Assembly (NCBI RefSeq): GCF_947623445.1
Contig: NC_135240.1
Location: 8,990,001-9,054,000 of the forward strand
Length of the DNA stretch: 64,000 nt
Direction: 5' to 3'
Source of the DNA: Clavelina lepadiformis
Taxonomy: Eukaryota; Chordata; Ascidiacea; Aplousobranchia; Clavelinidae
Under the pieces are notes generated by a model. The model was given only the letters and a program-made list of their open reading frames with translations. It ran no database searches and was not told the DNA's origin. Position 1 is the stretch's first letter. Each line of letters starts with the position of its first letter. The translations under genes and the position numbers were made by a program. Shown one piece after another: positions 47,561 through 58,836 of this stretch.

Positions 47561-48266
47561 AATACTGATGGCCAGTTTGTAAGTTTAAATTTTTAACAGT
47601 TGGTTGGCTAGGCTTCCAAATACTATAGACTCACTGTACAGATATTGTGTTCTATCGAAAGTCTACTAGCTTTGAACAGTGGGCTACAACCGTACATTTC
47701 AGGTTTTAAAGCAAAGTATAAAGTTGTTCATGGTTAAAGACGAAACGTTAGTTGTATTACGCACTGCCGCAGTAAACAAAACCTCACTTCTGAAATGTTA
47801 CTTAAACGACCGAAGCGTCGTTGTTGGGCTTTTGTATATGGCCTGTTTAAAGCGTGGCTTCAAAATCAGCAGGTTGCAAGCTACGTTAAGTTTGAATACT
47901 TATATGAATAATATAAGGGATAGGCTTGCTGGTAGTGACACAAAAAGCTTTGAAACCCGTTATACTTGCAACCAACTCTTGCGACTATTTGCTTAGGACA
48001 AAGGCTTTGTATCTGCCTTATGTATCTAATATCTATTAAGATGGTTTCGAATTCAGGCCTTTTCGTTGAAGTATTGACTGTCGTCACTCAGGCGTGTCGT
48101 TTATTCTGTCGCTTTTGAATTTGCATTAAATATGTTGAAGTGGGCAGTGATAAGAGGCGAAAGTTAGACTAAAGCGTGTTTCAGGTTTTAACAATGTATG
48201 TTTGTCTTCTTTGTAGAAGTTTCTTTAATACTGTACCGCTTTAATTCGTTAAATAACTAAATATAC

Positions 48267-49244
48267 ATGGACGGTGGTGGTTGTGGTGGTGGTGGCGGAT
48301 TTTCTAGTGATGGCGGAGGAGGCTTTTCGTCGAGCGGAGGAGCAGATTGTAATGCAGGTTTCAACACACATTCCCCATCTTACAATACTTACCATGGCAA
48401 CAGCAACATCCATCAAACACACAACACTTTCGCCAGCGCGAATGTCCATCACGCCGGGGCTATCGGCCAACCCAGAATGACGTATGTTCCTGCGCGTGCT
48501 GGTACGTACGTCATAAAAATGTTCACATAAAAAGCTTGCCAGTGGAAAGCCTAAAAAGCAATCTTAAAACTACAATTTAATTTTAATGTGAAACGTTTCA
48601 AAGTTGTATCATGAACAAGCTATATATATATGTTGTTTATAAAAGTGGATAATAATTGAACTTCGTTAAGTTGTATTTCTTAATACATGCGTTATCTATA
48701 TATTTATTGTTCATTCATTGCAGGATATCAAGGTAATCCACGACTGGCAGGAGCTGTGTGTATGATAATGTTTGGAGCTTTCTTCATAATTCCTGGAATT
48801 TCTTTACCAGCTACTGCAGCTGTGTTTGGGAGTACAACCATGACCGTAATTGGAATCATACTTCTCGTGATTGCGTTTCTATTAATTACAACGGGCATTG
48901 TTTTGTGCTGCAAATATCGGAATAACGATAACACGGCAAATACGTTTGTGACTACCACTACAAGAACTAACGTGGTTGCTGTTCCTGCCGGTGGAACCAA
49001 CCTTGGTACAACCCAGGGCCCAACCAACGTTCATCCGACAACTATGATTTATCAGCAACCTCAGTACGTACCAAACCCTCCAGCAGGGACAGGTGCGGTT
49101 CAACCTCCAGGAGGTTACAGTGAGTTTCCTGGGGCAGGTCAAACATACCCTTCCTATCCTTTGGGGACTACTCCCGCACCAATACCAACCACAGCGCCTA
49201 GTGCTCCTCCGCCTAGCTATGGTGATGTTGTAAAAAGTACTTAA
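48267..49244 (+). CDS. Two-transmembrane PPxY protein with Gly/His-rich N-terminus
   Basis: Exon 1 (48267-48501) joins exon 2 (48724-49244) by a phase-1 intron, giving 251 residues. Residues 1-30 are almost pure Gly/Ser (GGGCGGGGGFSS), then come Asn/His-rich sequence (NIHQTHNTFASANVHH) and GQPRMTYVPARAG just before the splice junction. Helix 1 (about 85-105) and helix 2 (about 115-136) are followed by LCCKYRNN. The tail is Thr-, Pro- and Gly-rich with TNVHPTTMIYQ and ends SAPPPSYGDVVKST, a PPxY motif. Exon 2 is exactly as long (521 nt) as that of the 51.9 kb gene. It is the best-preserved member of the tandem series. A membrane adaptor for WW-domain proteins is the inferred role. Confidence 0.78.
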
Positions 49245-51942
49245 TTAGTTGTTCTGTTTTCTGCTTCCGTGTTTGCAAGTTAGGCCCAAATAGTTTCCAA
49301 TATGACATTGTTTATCGTAACTAACACTTCTATTTTAACAATCTTAATATTTTGTAGATTTGTTATACAGTGCTGTTTTGTTTAGCTCGTGTTTTTCTTT
49401 TTATTCATACTGCACGTTTTCTTACTTTTCCCTCAAAGTTAGCGGTATATTTATGTAGATAACTTCTTTTCGTAACAAATCTTTTCAGTAGGTTCCTTTT
49501 TACAAATTTGTAAAACTGTTATAAAATGTTTAGAGAATTTTCAAGTGATGATGTGAAAAAATATGTTACTTTGTATTCGTTGAAGTTATCATGCTTCTTA
49601 TTGCAGTTTTTGTTTTATATATGGTTATAAGTGACTTGATGTTGTATGTATAAATGTTTATTATTTTGTTTGTTGTTAGTCTTTCTGCGAAATTCCTTCC
49701 TTTTGCTTTCGCATATTGGAAATATTTTAATGAACTTTTCGTCTATCGTTCAATGGAAACTACGTTTACCATAATGTACGTCTGTAATACGGCGTCATGT
49801 TGAGACGTAGCAGCCTTTAAATCAATCCACGACTTGTCATTTACCAGCATTATGGTACGTTATTTCCATGAATCAGTCTTGATCAGTGTCATCCATAAGA
49901 ATTTAATATCGTCATTTGTATACGAAAGTAGGTAATTTCCAGTTGTCACTGTCAATTTTCTTTATACATTCTTACCTTAAAATTGGATTAACGAGGTTAT
50001 ACTGCTTATGTACAACCCATAAGACAGTGACCGGTTGTATGAGTGGTCGTGTTTCTAGAAGAGCAATGTGGGGTTGATGTTATTTGTATCGGCCCGACTC
50101 TCAATGAAAATAATGTACAGTAAAAGGTGTCTGACGAGCGAAGCTTTGTTGATTATTTTGCTGAGCGTTATTTGTCACTGACTTGCATGAACTGCACCGT
50201 ATGATGACTTATTGCTTTAACGACGAATGTTTCTGTTCTATTTATTTACATTTTATTTCTATAATGATACATTGGTGTGTGCAATTGCAACACCAATTTG
50301 CAAAATACTCCTAAATGTTCCAAATAAGAGATTGAGAAGGTGTTGGATTATAACGGAAAATAACGTTGTTCAAAACGATATTGTAACGGAATTACTTACA
50401 AGGCTGAGCGTTACTTTAGCTCGAAGTAAAGGAGAAAGCTCACTAAAAGAATACTTGGATGATATTTTACAGTCGTCTTAAAATGCATTCGTTAACAGAC
50501 GAAACTAAATTATAGCAACAGTGTACAAAAGCTATACTTCTAAAAGAGTGAGCCCTATCTGGGACCTGATATATCTTTTGCATGGTAGTTTGTACTTCAT
50601 GATAAGTTGATAACTGAAGTATAACAGACAACGTTAACAAAGGCAGGTTATGCGATTGAATCTAAACCGGTGGTTATTAACGGGACCCCCAGGGACTCTT
50701 AGGTTTTTTTCAGTAAAAAATTATAGATAATATTCGTTAGAAAAAAAGTATTAAAATGTTTACTTTAACTGTCTTTTCACAGTATTAATTACAGCGCCAT
50801 ACATAGTAACATTCCGATATTAAAGCTACACCATAATTGTCTTAAAGTTGCTAACGACATGATACTTGATCTCAGCAATGTTAACTCTCGTATTGTTAAA
50901 CATGTTTCGAAGAGCCAAAAACAGAAATCAATCTTCTTATCCTGAAAAAATGTTCTGTCATCATTAATATTGAATCATAGAATCAAATTGAATCATATCA
51001 AACTGAATCAATCATTTATAGTTAAAAGCGTTGTATGACGTTGTTATGACAACATAAAGGGTTGCATGGTGACAAAAAACAAAAGTAGTGATTTGTAACG
51101 CCTAAACAACTATTCCGGATCATAAGGCCCAATGCAGTTTGTAGGCCTACATGAGTGAGCCTTACTGGTTATATGTTAAGATTCAGCTTCAGTATAGGCC
51201 TATAAATTTGTTTTCTAGAAAACGACCTAGCAATAAGTTTGTGGAATTTACTGAGAGTCAATAGAGACAATTTTTAAGTTTATCAACGTTAATAGTAAGA
51301 AACCATCTTGTCTTCAAAAAATTTACTTTAAAATGTGTCATTCTGCTACGTTTGCTGAAATCTTTTAATCCTCAAACGAACACGCGATATACACAGGTAA
51401 CGTACCAGCTCAAAGCGTTGTAAACATGCACATACCAGAAGAATGTTTGTCTTTCAATCAATATACTTTTTGTGCTTTACAAAACCATTCTTGAAACTAT
51501 AAGACGAAGCACAATTTTTGACTTTCCATCCACTGTAATTTAGGCTACTAAAATTTTAGGTCCAAAAATGGATGAACGTTTTTATGGGAAAAACACGCTG
51601 AGTAGCCCACAAAATTTTCAAAAACATAATTTTTATTTATTTTTTTCAAGAAACAAATTAGCACATTATCAAATTTAGGTCTATGATCGTATATTGTACG
51701 TTTAATATAGAAAATGATCCATTTAGGTAAAAAAAGTTGTCGTCAAATATTGGCTATATATTTGTGTTAAATTCATTTCCACAAATCAGCCAAATCAATA
51801 AGTTATAAATTGATATTTTTCGACAACTTTTTAGTCTAAAATTCGTCAGCTGATTTTAGGTGAAGTCATAACAAAATTTTGTCTTTAACCAACATTTGTA
51901 ATACACGGTAGGCCTTTTATTCATATAGCATAACTGTTAAGC
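49245..51942. other. Intergenic between the two intact tandem genes
   Basis: The first 400 bases (3' flank of the 48.3 kb gene) recur at about 54360-54620. An ATG frame at 50227-50481 would give 84 residues with a hydrophobic start and a charged end (GESSLKEYLDDILQSS); it has no relatives here and is left uncalled. At about 50670-50710 GGTGGTTATTAACGGGACCCC resembles one end of a hAT MITE, without a visible partner end. Confidence 0.4.
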
Positions 51943-52898
51943 ATGGATATAGGTGAAACTGGGTGTCCTCATACAGCAGATGGTTTCCACGCAAATGTGT
52001 CAGGAAATATAGCCCACAACAACACTTATCCGGTGAACAGCACATTCACTAATATTCATCAAAGCGGAGTGACTAATCAGCCAAGGATTACGTACGTTCC
52101 TGCCAGGCCTGCAGGTGAATTTTGTGATGTTGATATGCCGACGAACTGTTGAACTTTTCTACGATGTTCAGTATAAAACGTAGACTTTTACTGTTCTTTC
52201 TGCATTTGCCGCTTATTTTAATACAAGAAAATAGATTTTGAAATAAACTTTAAATAAGTTATTTTTCTATTTACCCTGTACATGTGCTATGCATAGTTAT
52301 TTTACAGTTTTTTGTTATGTGCCTACTTTTACGAAAAAATGTATAAACAGTATTTTTATATTTTCTTTATTGTACAGGTTATCATCTCACTGGTACTAAA
52401 ACAGCAAGAGCTACGTGCATAGCAGTTATCGGAGTATTTCCGACAGTAGTTGGAATCGCAATAGCATCCGTTGGGATAACGTTTAACGTTTTACCCATCA
52501 TGTTATTTGGAATTGTTGTTGCAGTTTTTGGCATAGCGTTAGTGTCAATCGGTTGCGTTTTGCGCTGCAAATCTCACAGCTATGCTATAAACACGATTGC
52601 CACTTCAACCGCAGCCGTCGGTGTTGTTCATGATCAACCTGGCACACCCAATCATGTTTCACCTCAAGGTGCAACGAATGTTCACCCAACAACTATTATT
52701 TATCAGCGGCAGCCGTACACATCAAATACCCAGCTATCCCCAGGAACTAACGCGGTCCAGCCAAACTTGTTTCAACCGGGATATCCGTCTGATGGGTCCA
52801 TCGGAATACCCCAGTCAAATTCTGCGTATCCGTCGCAGTCTTTTCCTGTTCCAGAAACAACACAAGCAGCATCTAGTTATCCACCAAGCTACAAATAA
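51943..52898 (+). CDS. Two-transmembrane PPxY protein, tandem copy
   Basis: Exon 1 (51943-52114) joins exon 2 (52378-52898) by a phase-1 intron, giving 230 residues. Exon 1 lacks the long glycine runs of the 48.3 kb gene but keeps an Asn/His/Thr-rich stretch (NIAHNNTYPVNSTFTNIHQ) and NQPRITYVPARPAG at the junction. Helix 1 (about 65-88) and helix 2 (about 97-118, MLFGIVVAVFGIALVSIG) are followed by LRCKSH. The tail shares GATNVHPTTIIYQ with its relative and ends SYPPSYK, a PPxY at the very C-terminus. Poly(A) signal AATAAA lies at 52978-52983. It is apparently intact. Confidence 0.77.
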
Positions 52899-53479
52899 GC
52901 TGTTTCTAAAACTGCGTAGGATGTGTTTGTTAACTACCGTACATGATGAGAATCTTCCACGGGTCTGTAGACAAATGAATAAACCCCAATTCCGGGATAG
53001 TCATATTGGGCTATCAAAACACTTGACATAATGCCGAAAAAATACGTTAAACATTTCTCAAATGAAAACAAAAATGCTTTCCATTATTCTTCATATTCTT
53101 CTTGAATAGACGTTTATTGTATTGTAATAGATATATATTAATGGATTTGTTCAATGTTCAACCTAATTGATTAGGAATAAGACCTGTAGCATATACAGTA
53201 CACATAAATTTTGCATTTCTATTGACATGCAGGAACTTTTTTCGATTTGTTTAGAAGTTAATCGAGATTTAAAACCAAACAACGACATCGAAAAACACCA
53301 AAAAATCAATTGAATTTTATATTCGTTCTACTGTATTTCCATTTCGATTTTTCATATCTTTCAGTTATTTTATTCTAATTTAGACCACCACCTCTACCTT
53401 CAGTCTAACGCAGACTGATTCGGTATAAAACAGTTTGATCACACAACTGTAGCCTACATTACCAGATGAGGATACTGGC

Positions 53480-54097
53480 AAATAAACAGCATTCATTAAT
53501 TTTTTGAGAAAAGTTTAGATTGAATTTAAATTGGAAAACATATTAACATAAGGCTTGAATTAACGAGTAACACCACTTATGCTAGGTTAACACTGAACCG
53601 TAAAAAGTCGCTTTGAACATGCGGTACATTTAGCCAGGGAATAGTTTCAGCCAACACATGCATAAAATTCTTAATTTAGCCATACAAGTGATACAACCAC
53701 TACAGTAAATAACTTTGCTAAACTTCCGTAAACCTCTGTAAATATAGCGCTGGTGTTCAATGGATAACAAGTTGCAGGAAAGTTTTAGGAAAATTACTTT
53801 GAAAGAAAGAATCTTTAACTGCTAGCAAAATATTGTGTACAATCGATCGTCGACAGGACGCAGCCATTGAAACAGCGGTTTATGTGTGGACTTGTGGATA
53901 GCGTCGTCATCATGGTGTGTATCTTTTGTCGTTCAAACAAACAACGAGGTTGGCTGCAACGTGCATACAGTTTATTGCACATATAAAGGAACTATATACA
54001 GCTTCCTGTTCTATGCATGCTGCGTCATCAGATGAGGCTACAACGTCATGAATTGCTTACATTATATAGCGTCACTAATAATATGAAACGTCTATTG
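53480..54097. repeat. Ghost duplicate: copy of the upstream flank of the 48.3 kb gene
   Basis: The blocks match about 46650-47390 in the same order and orientation. The similarity stops near 54095, right where a hAT MITE has inserted. On the far side of that MITE, similarity resumes with the 3' flank of the 48.3 kb gene. The coding body and about 0.9 kb of upstream DNA present in the intact locus are missing. Confidence 0.75.
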
Positions 54098-54357
54098 GTC
54101 TAGACCAGGGTTTCTAAATCTTTTTTTGTCGCGACCCAAAATCTTATCTGTGGGAGCTGTGGCGACCCAAGTTAAATTTTAAGTATATATTGTACTTATT
54201 TTGGAGGTCTCTCGCGTATCGTATAGAATAGAACAGATATAGAAATATCCACTTTCACTGTCGTAGCCAGAACCCAGTCGCGACCCATTTTCGAAGGCTC
54301 CTCGACCAAGGGGCTGCTTGGGTCGCGACCCAAGAGTTTAGAACCACTGGTCTAGCC
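54098..54357. mobile_element. hAT-type MITE with near-perfect 8-bp target duplication
   Basis: The element (54106-54349) starts CAGGGTTTCTAAATC and ends with the inverse of CAGTGGTTCTAAACTC. GTCGCGACCC occurs near both ends. The flanks are GTCTAGAC and GTCTAGCC (one mismatch). It is 244 bp and non-coding, sitting exactly at the junction of the ghost duplicate. Confidence 0.82.
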
Positions 54358-55000
54358 CAAGCTTTGGGAAAGTGCTTAATTAGTTGTTCTGTTTTTTGCT
54401 CCGTGTAGAAAATTAGGAACGAATACTTTTCTAACATGACATTGTTTATCGTAACTAACACTTCGGTTATAATCTTATTTACAAAAATGTAAACCAAGAG
54501 TGTAAAACTGTAAAACTTATTTCAAGTGTTTAGAGATTTTTTTGCTTGCGCTGATGTGAAAAAATATGTTACTTTATATTCGTTGCACTGATCATGCTTG
54601 TTGTTGCAGTCTTTCTTTGTTTTTGTTTGATTGTTTTTTGCTGTTGTGACTTCCTTTTGTATGAACAAATTTTTTGTTTATTCTGTCTTGAGAAAATGGA
54701 TGGAAAATAGAGAAAACCCTCTTTGGAATGGCGTTTACGCAAAAACTTGGTTGGCAAGAAAAGTGTTACGATTTTTTCTTTTCTATAAAATGCCTTTGTT
54801 TTGTTTTTGCATTCAAACAATTTCAACGAGTTTTTCGTCGATCGTTCAGTCAAAACTTCATCTACCGCCAGTGTTCCCTTTAAGGTGCCCAACTGCGCGA
54901 ATGCGTTGGTTCGGTAGTGGTAGGTGCTTGCATCATCTAGTTCAATTACAACACCACCATTCTGGTACAACCGGTTTTGTAATGGCTTTAGCTGTTTAGT
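54358..55000. repeat. Ghost duplicate: copy of the 3' flank of the 48.3 kb gene
   Basis: GTGCTTAATTAGTTGTTCTG here matches the last codon and stop region AGTACTTAATTAGTTG of the 48.3 kb gene. The match continues through ACATTGTTTATCGTAACTAACACTTC and GATGTGAAAAAATATGTTAC (quoted in parts) and a TTTCGTCGATCGTTCA block. Open frames on either strand in this stretch are accidental products of the T-rich flank. Confidence 0.75.
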
Positions 55001-56867
55001 TTCAATATTGTTCGTTTTGATTTAAGTTTTGCCTTTTTTAAATTGATTAACGCACAATTCTCGTATTATGTAACTGCATATGTCGCTTCCATTTCCTTGT
55101 ATGTACAGCATTGTCAAGCCGTTACCATGCGGTTCTATTTTATGTATTGTCATGATAAGTACAAAATTACACATGTTCAATATTTACATTCGCATTTTAG
55201 TTATACCTGCAAGCGTTGTTTCATCTCATATTAAAATATTCCTCGATGAAAATTATTTGCCGAATCCAATGATCAAATTTAGCAGGACCATTCTTTTGTC
55301 TTAATTTGTAAAGTGGAGTAAAATGCTTCAAATACCATTTTTTCAATGATGATGCGTTCAATGTTATTCAACGCATGGAACACTTTGGTTGATTAAGGTA
55401 TAGCCTGCTGCTGATCTTAATAACAAGATTGTTTGCTGAGAAACTGACCAAGGGATTCTGCATAAAAACTCGTATAATAAGAGGATCATCAACGCCTTTT
55501 ACTTTAGACAGAAATAGTCATGTGGTATGTTTGTTGTTACAAGCGATTTCTGATGCAATTGTCTATTTTTCTTTCTTTTTAATCTTGAAATTGGTTTAAT
55601 GAGCACATTTATGAAATAAACACAAAAGTTACTGTTATATTTGTGTGTCGTAAACCACCATGCAAACTGACGACATATAACGCAGACCATGTAAAAGCTG
55701 TTGGGATTCCAATCGACAGGTTCACACTCAGTTTATTAATACAGTAGTTGCTTTTGTAATGTACAGTATAGCTGGAAAGCTGTGAAACTTTATTTGTGCG
55801 CTAAAGTGAAACTTCGTTCTCGTAAACATCTTTGAAATTGAATTATGGACGGCGACACAAAGGATAACTTTCGTCCAGCGTGTCCAAAAAAAACAAAGTC
55901 TAATGCAGCACAGTATCACATCATGGTTAGATGCATTTTTTTTGAAGTTTGTAGCATGTCGGTGAAAACTTGAACATTTTCTTTTGTCGATGAAATGTGG
56001 CCGTTATCGTTACTCTTGATCCAACCATGTATAGATAACGATATTTCTTGACGTTACTAAGTGGAGCTCTGGTCAAATAGCCTTCTAATTCTGATTGTTA
56101 AGTTATGAAATCAATCGCTCTGGATTTACATTTTATTGTTTGTGAAGCGTTTAAATAATGTATATTTTATATTTCACATTTGATTTGGTCTGTGACAAGT
56201 CGTTCGACAGGATTACATGCCAAGAATAAAAAGAGTTTGTATGGGAATCAAAATGTTGTTGCCTATATGCAGTTCATTGCACTATATAGGATTTGAGTAT
56301 AGCATGGAAACATACAGAATACTAAGTATAATATTGGCTATATGTGTGCAATGTGCTACTGTAAATGCTGATAATATTTGACTGTTTGTTTTTCCTTTCT
56401 GTTTTAAAGTTGAAATTAGTTTGTTGTGTGTATATATCGTCAATATGAAATGAGCATAAAAAGTTTTGTTTAACATTCGCAAGTCGTAATTAATCATGCA
56501 AAATGTTGACATCATGCAAAGAGTGTATAAAAGCTCTATATGTGCAGTTATAACTTTCTAATCTGCTTTATTTCCATTGTGCATAACTGTTGCTTGTTAT
56601 GAATAAATCTTCAGATTTCAGTAAGTCTGAAAATTAGGTTTTGACTTTTTCAACATAGCAGGGTATTAGAGTTTGATATATAGGCTACTGTATAACATAG
56701 TTTTAGTCAATAACATTGCCTTGGAAACTTTAAAATTTAGTCAGTTAATAAACATCAAAAAACAGCGAATAACCTATATTCAGGAGACCTGGAAATAAAT
56801 GAGCAATCCCATTTCATTTCGTATCGTTATAAACATTAATCCAGCATACAAAAACTACAGAGTGACT
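55001..56867. other. Intergenic, no supported gene
   Basis: The sequence may continue the diverging duplicate of the 3' flank for a few hundred bases. No exon with a splice partner was found; short frames at 55043-55304, 55499-55919 and 56282-56515 are not supported. Confidence 0.4.
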
Positions 56868-57116
56868 ATTTCACCGTAAGTAGGTCACGCAGCCTGTTGT
56901 TAAAGATAGGCGGTTAGGTTAGTATAGAATGGGCATGCAAAAAGTCAATTTAAGCTGTTTAGGGTTTAATTGAAGTTGGATTTAAACTGGAAGGAAAATT
57001 TAGGTTAGGTTTAGGTTTAAAATTACTATTTTAAAATATTTAAGTTAGGTTAACAAGAAACCTCGAAAAACAACTTTTAACGTACAATTTTTCCGTTGAA
57101 ATAGTCACAACCTAAA
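56868..57116. repeat. Dispersed repeat copy 3, abutting a start codon
   Basis: The ends read GTGACTATTTCACCG on the left and CGTTGAAATAGTCACAACCT on the right, so GTGACTATTT...AAATAGTCAC forms imperfect terminal inverted repeats of a small non-autonomous DNA element. The interior TGTTAAAGATAGGCGGTTAGG also occurs in the 47.4 kb copy. The element ends about five bases before the ATG of the next gene. Confidence 0.6.
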
Positions 57117-57120
57117 AAGT

Positions 57121-57853
57121 ATGAATGGTGAATCAAGTGTTGGCATAGATGGAAAAGTTCTAACAGGGAATGCTGGCAACAGCAGCAATACCGACGTCGC
57201 GTCGTGTATAGGTATACTTTGTTTTAGTTATAAAAAAATAGCTCGATATAATATGATTCAAATATTTTCGTTATACCCATTATCTGCCTTTATGCCTCAG
57301 TATCGAACATTCGTGAATTTAAATAGTTTCCAAAATTTATCCGTTTTTTCTGTATCTAACCTCTAATTAAATAAGCGTTTGTTTAACCTATTTATGTTAA
57401 CATTACATTTTTTACTTTTTCATTCGTTTGTGTGCATATATGCGTAATATTTTGTAATATTTCTGCCTTTAGGATATGAAAATTTTCCAGCGTTTGCATT
57501 TTTCATGACATGGGTGGGAATGGTGCTTGCAATAACTGGACACGGCGTTGGCATTCTAGCCCTTATGATATTTGGAATCATTGTTTTGTTTCTAGGTATT
57601 CTGTTCTTTTTAATTGGTTTTGTTTTACATTACAAGTACGATAATTAATGCAGCCAGTACCTTTAAAAACACACATGTGAGAACTCCTGCAGGGACCAAC
57701 TTCCAAGCTTTTCAGACGGCAACACCCAATCTAGGCTCACACCAAACGTCCAAACACGTATATCCAACGAATGTGATTTTTCAGAAAGAGCAATACCGGC
57801 AAAATGAAAATCCGCCGCCGGTAACGGTAGCAGTACAATCCTCGCCGTCATAG
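57121..57853 (+). CDS. Two-transmembrane tandem copy, truncated after helix 2
   Basis: Exon 1 (57121-57211, MNGESSVGIDGKVLTGN) joins exon 2 from 57473 by a phase-1 intron. The frame stays open through both helices (FMTWVGMVLAITGHGVGIL and LMIFGIIVLFLGILFFLIG) to LHYKYDN and stops at 57646-57648, giving 88 residues. Beyond the stop, a shifted frame to 57853 still encodes recognisable tail sequence (TPAGTNFQAF, VYPTNVIFQ, ENPPPVTVAVQS) matching PAGGTN and TNVHPTTMIYQ of the 48.3 kb gene. One frameshift after KYDN therefore detached the tail, and the terminal PPxY is gone. The short product resembles the tailless 42.3 kb protein, so it may still be made; otherwise this is a young pseudogene. A sequencing indel is a third possibility. 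Confidence 0.55.
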
Positions 57854-58007
57854 GGAAGTAACACTCTGTCCATTACGAAAACTCTTTGATCAAAACTTTT
57901 TGTCCTTCAAGAGATTTGGGTCCGAAAACAACAGGCAACACCTATCAACATCAACAGAGGAAAAAGATGTCCAAGTTTCATGATCATACCTACCCACGTC
58001 ACTCTTC

Positions 58008-58230
58008 TATTAGACCAGGGGTTCCCAACCTTTTTTGCTGCTCGTACCCCTTCGTCAGGTCAGAGCATTCTTCGTACCCCCAAAAAAATTCTGATGGAAT
58101 TTTTCATATATATGTTGCTAAATTAAATTTCTTTTATAGCTCAATTAAACGTTAAACCGGTTCAAACGATGTTCAATCTCGTACCCCCAAGGGGTACGAG
58201 TACCCCCAGTTGAGAACCCCTGTATTAGAC
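58008..58230. mobile_element. hAT-type MITE with perfect 8-bp target duplication
   Basis: The element (58016-58222) starts CAGGGGTTCCCAACC and ends GTTGAGAACCCCTG. CTCGTACCCC near the left end and GGGGTACGAG near the right continue the inverted repeat. TATTAGAC flanks it on both sides. It is 207 bp and non-coding. Confidence 0.88.
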
Positions 58231-58836
58231 TGTTTATATTTATAATGTCGAAGAAGTTTGTGTTTGTTGCTTCATGTATAGTGTGTTGTGCTTTATTTCA
58301 TGTTTTTACGTATCTAACTTCAGCATGTGAATAATTTATATTCATTTAATTCCAATTCGGTTTTGAGAATAGTAAACAATTTGTCCATTAGGCCTAAATG
58401 AATTTGAAACTTCTTTTTGTCTTTTTAACGAATGTTACCGTATGCGTTAAAGTTTGTGATAAGTATTTACAATATACTGATCGCTATATACCGCTTGAAA
58501 CCAAGCGCAGTTATTTATTGAAAAAAATACAGCACCTTGTTGAAATACTTTCCTAAAACCAATCTTCATTATAGAGATTCATAGATTTAAATGATTCCGG
58601 TGGGGTTAATAATCATGTTAATTACAGCGATATACTCATCATATTCCTGCGCAATGTGTTGGTGTTAATTGTGAATGGGACGTACAGTTTACATTTCATT
58701 TTAACTTGAAATTAAATGAAGCAAATTTCCAACAAACTAAGATACTATAAGAAGTAACTTAAAAATTATATTATTCGGATTTGCTTTATTTGTAAAATGT
58801 TTCTGTTTTATACCAGGACATGGGTATTGATACCAG

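Noticed and set aside
47679-47996. 105-residue plus-strand open frame upstream of the 48.3 kb gene
   Set aside because: It begins with GTG rather than ATG, and its composition is unremarkable.
50227-50481. 84-residue ATG frame with hydrophobic start
   Set aside because: It could be a small secreted peptide, but there are no relatives, no splice or poly(A) support, and the AT-rich context makes chance likely.
54569-54970. 133-residue minus-strand open frame
   Set aside because: It is antisense to the duplicated T-rich 3' flank of the 48.3 kb gene; its Lys/Gln-rich sequence simply reflects poly-T on the other strand.
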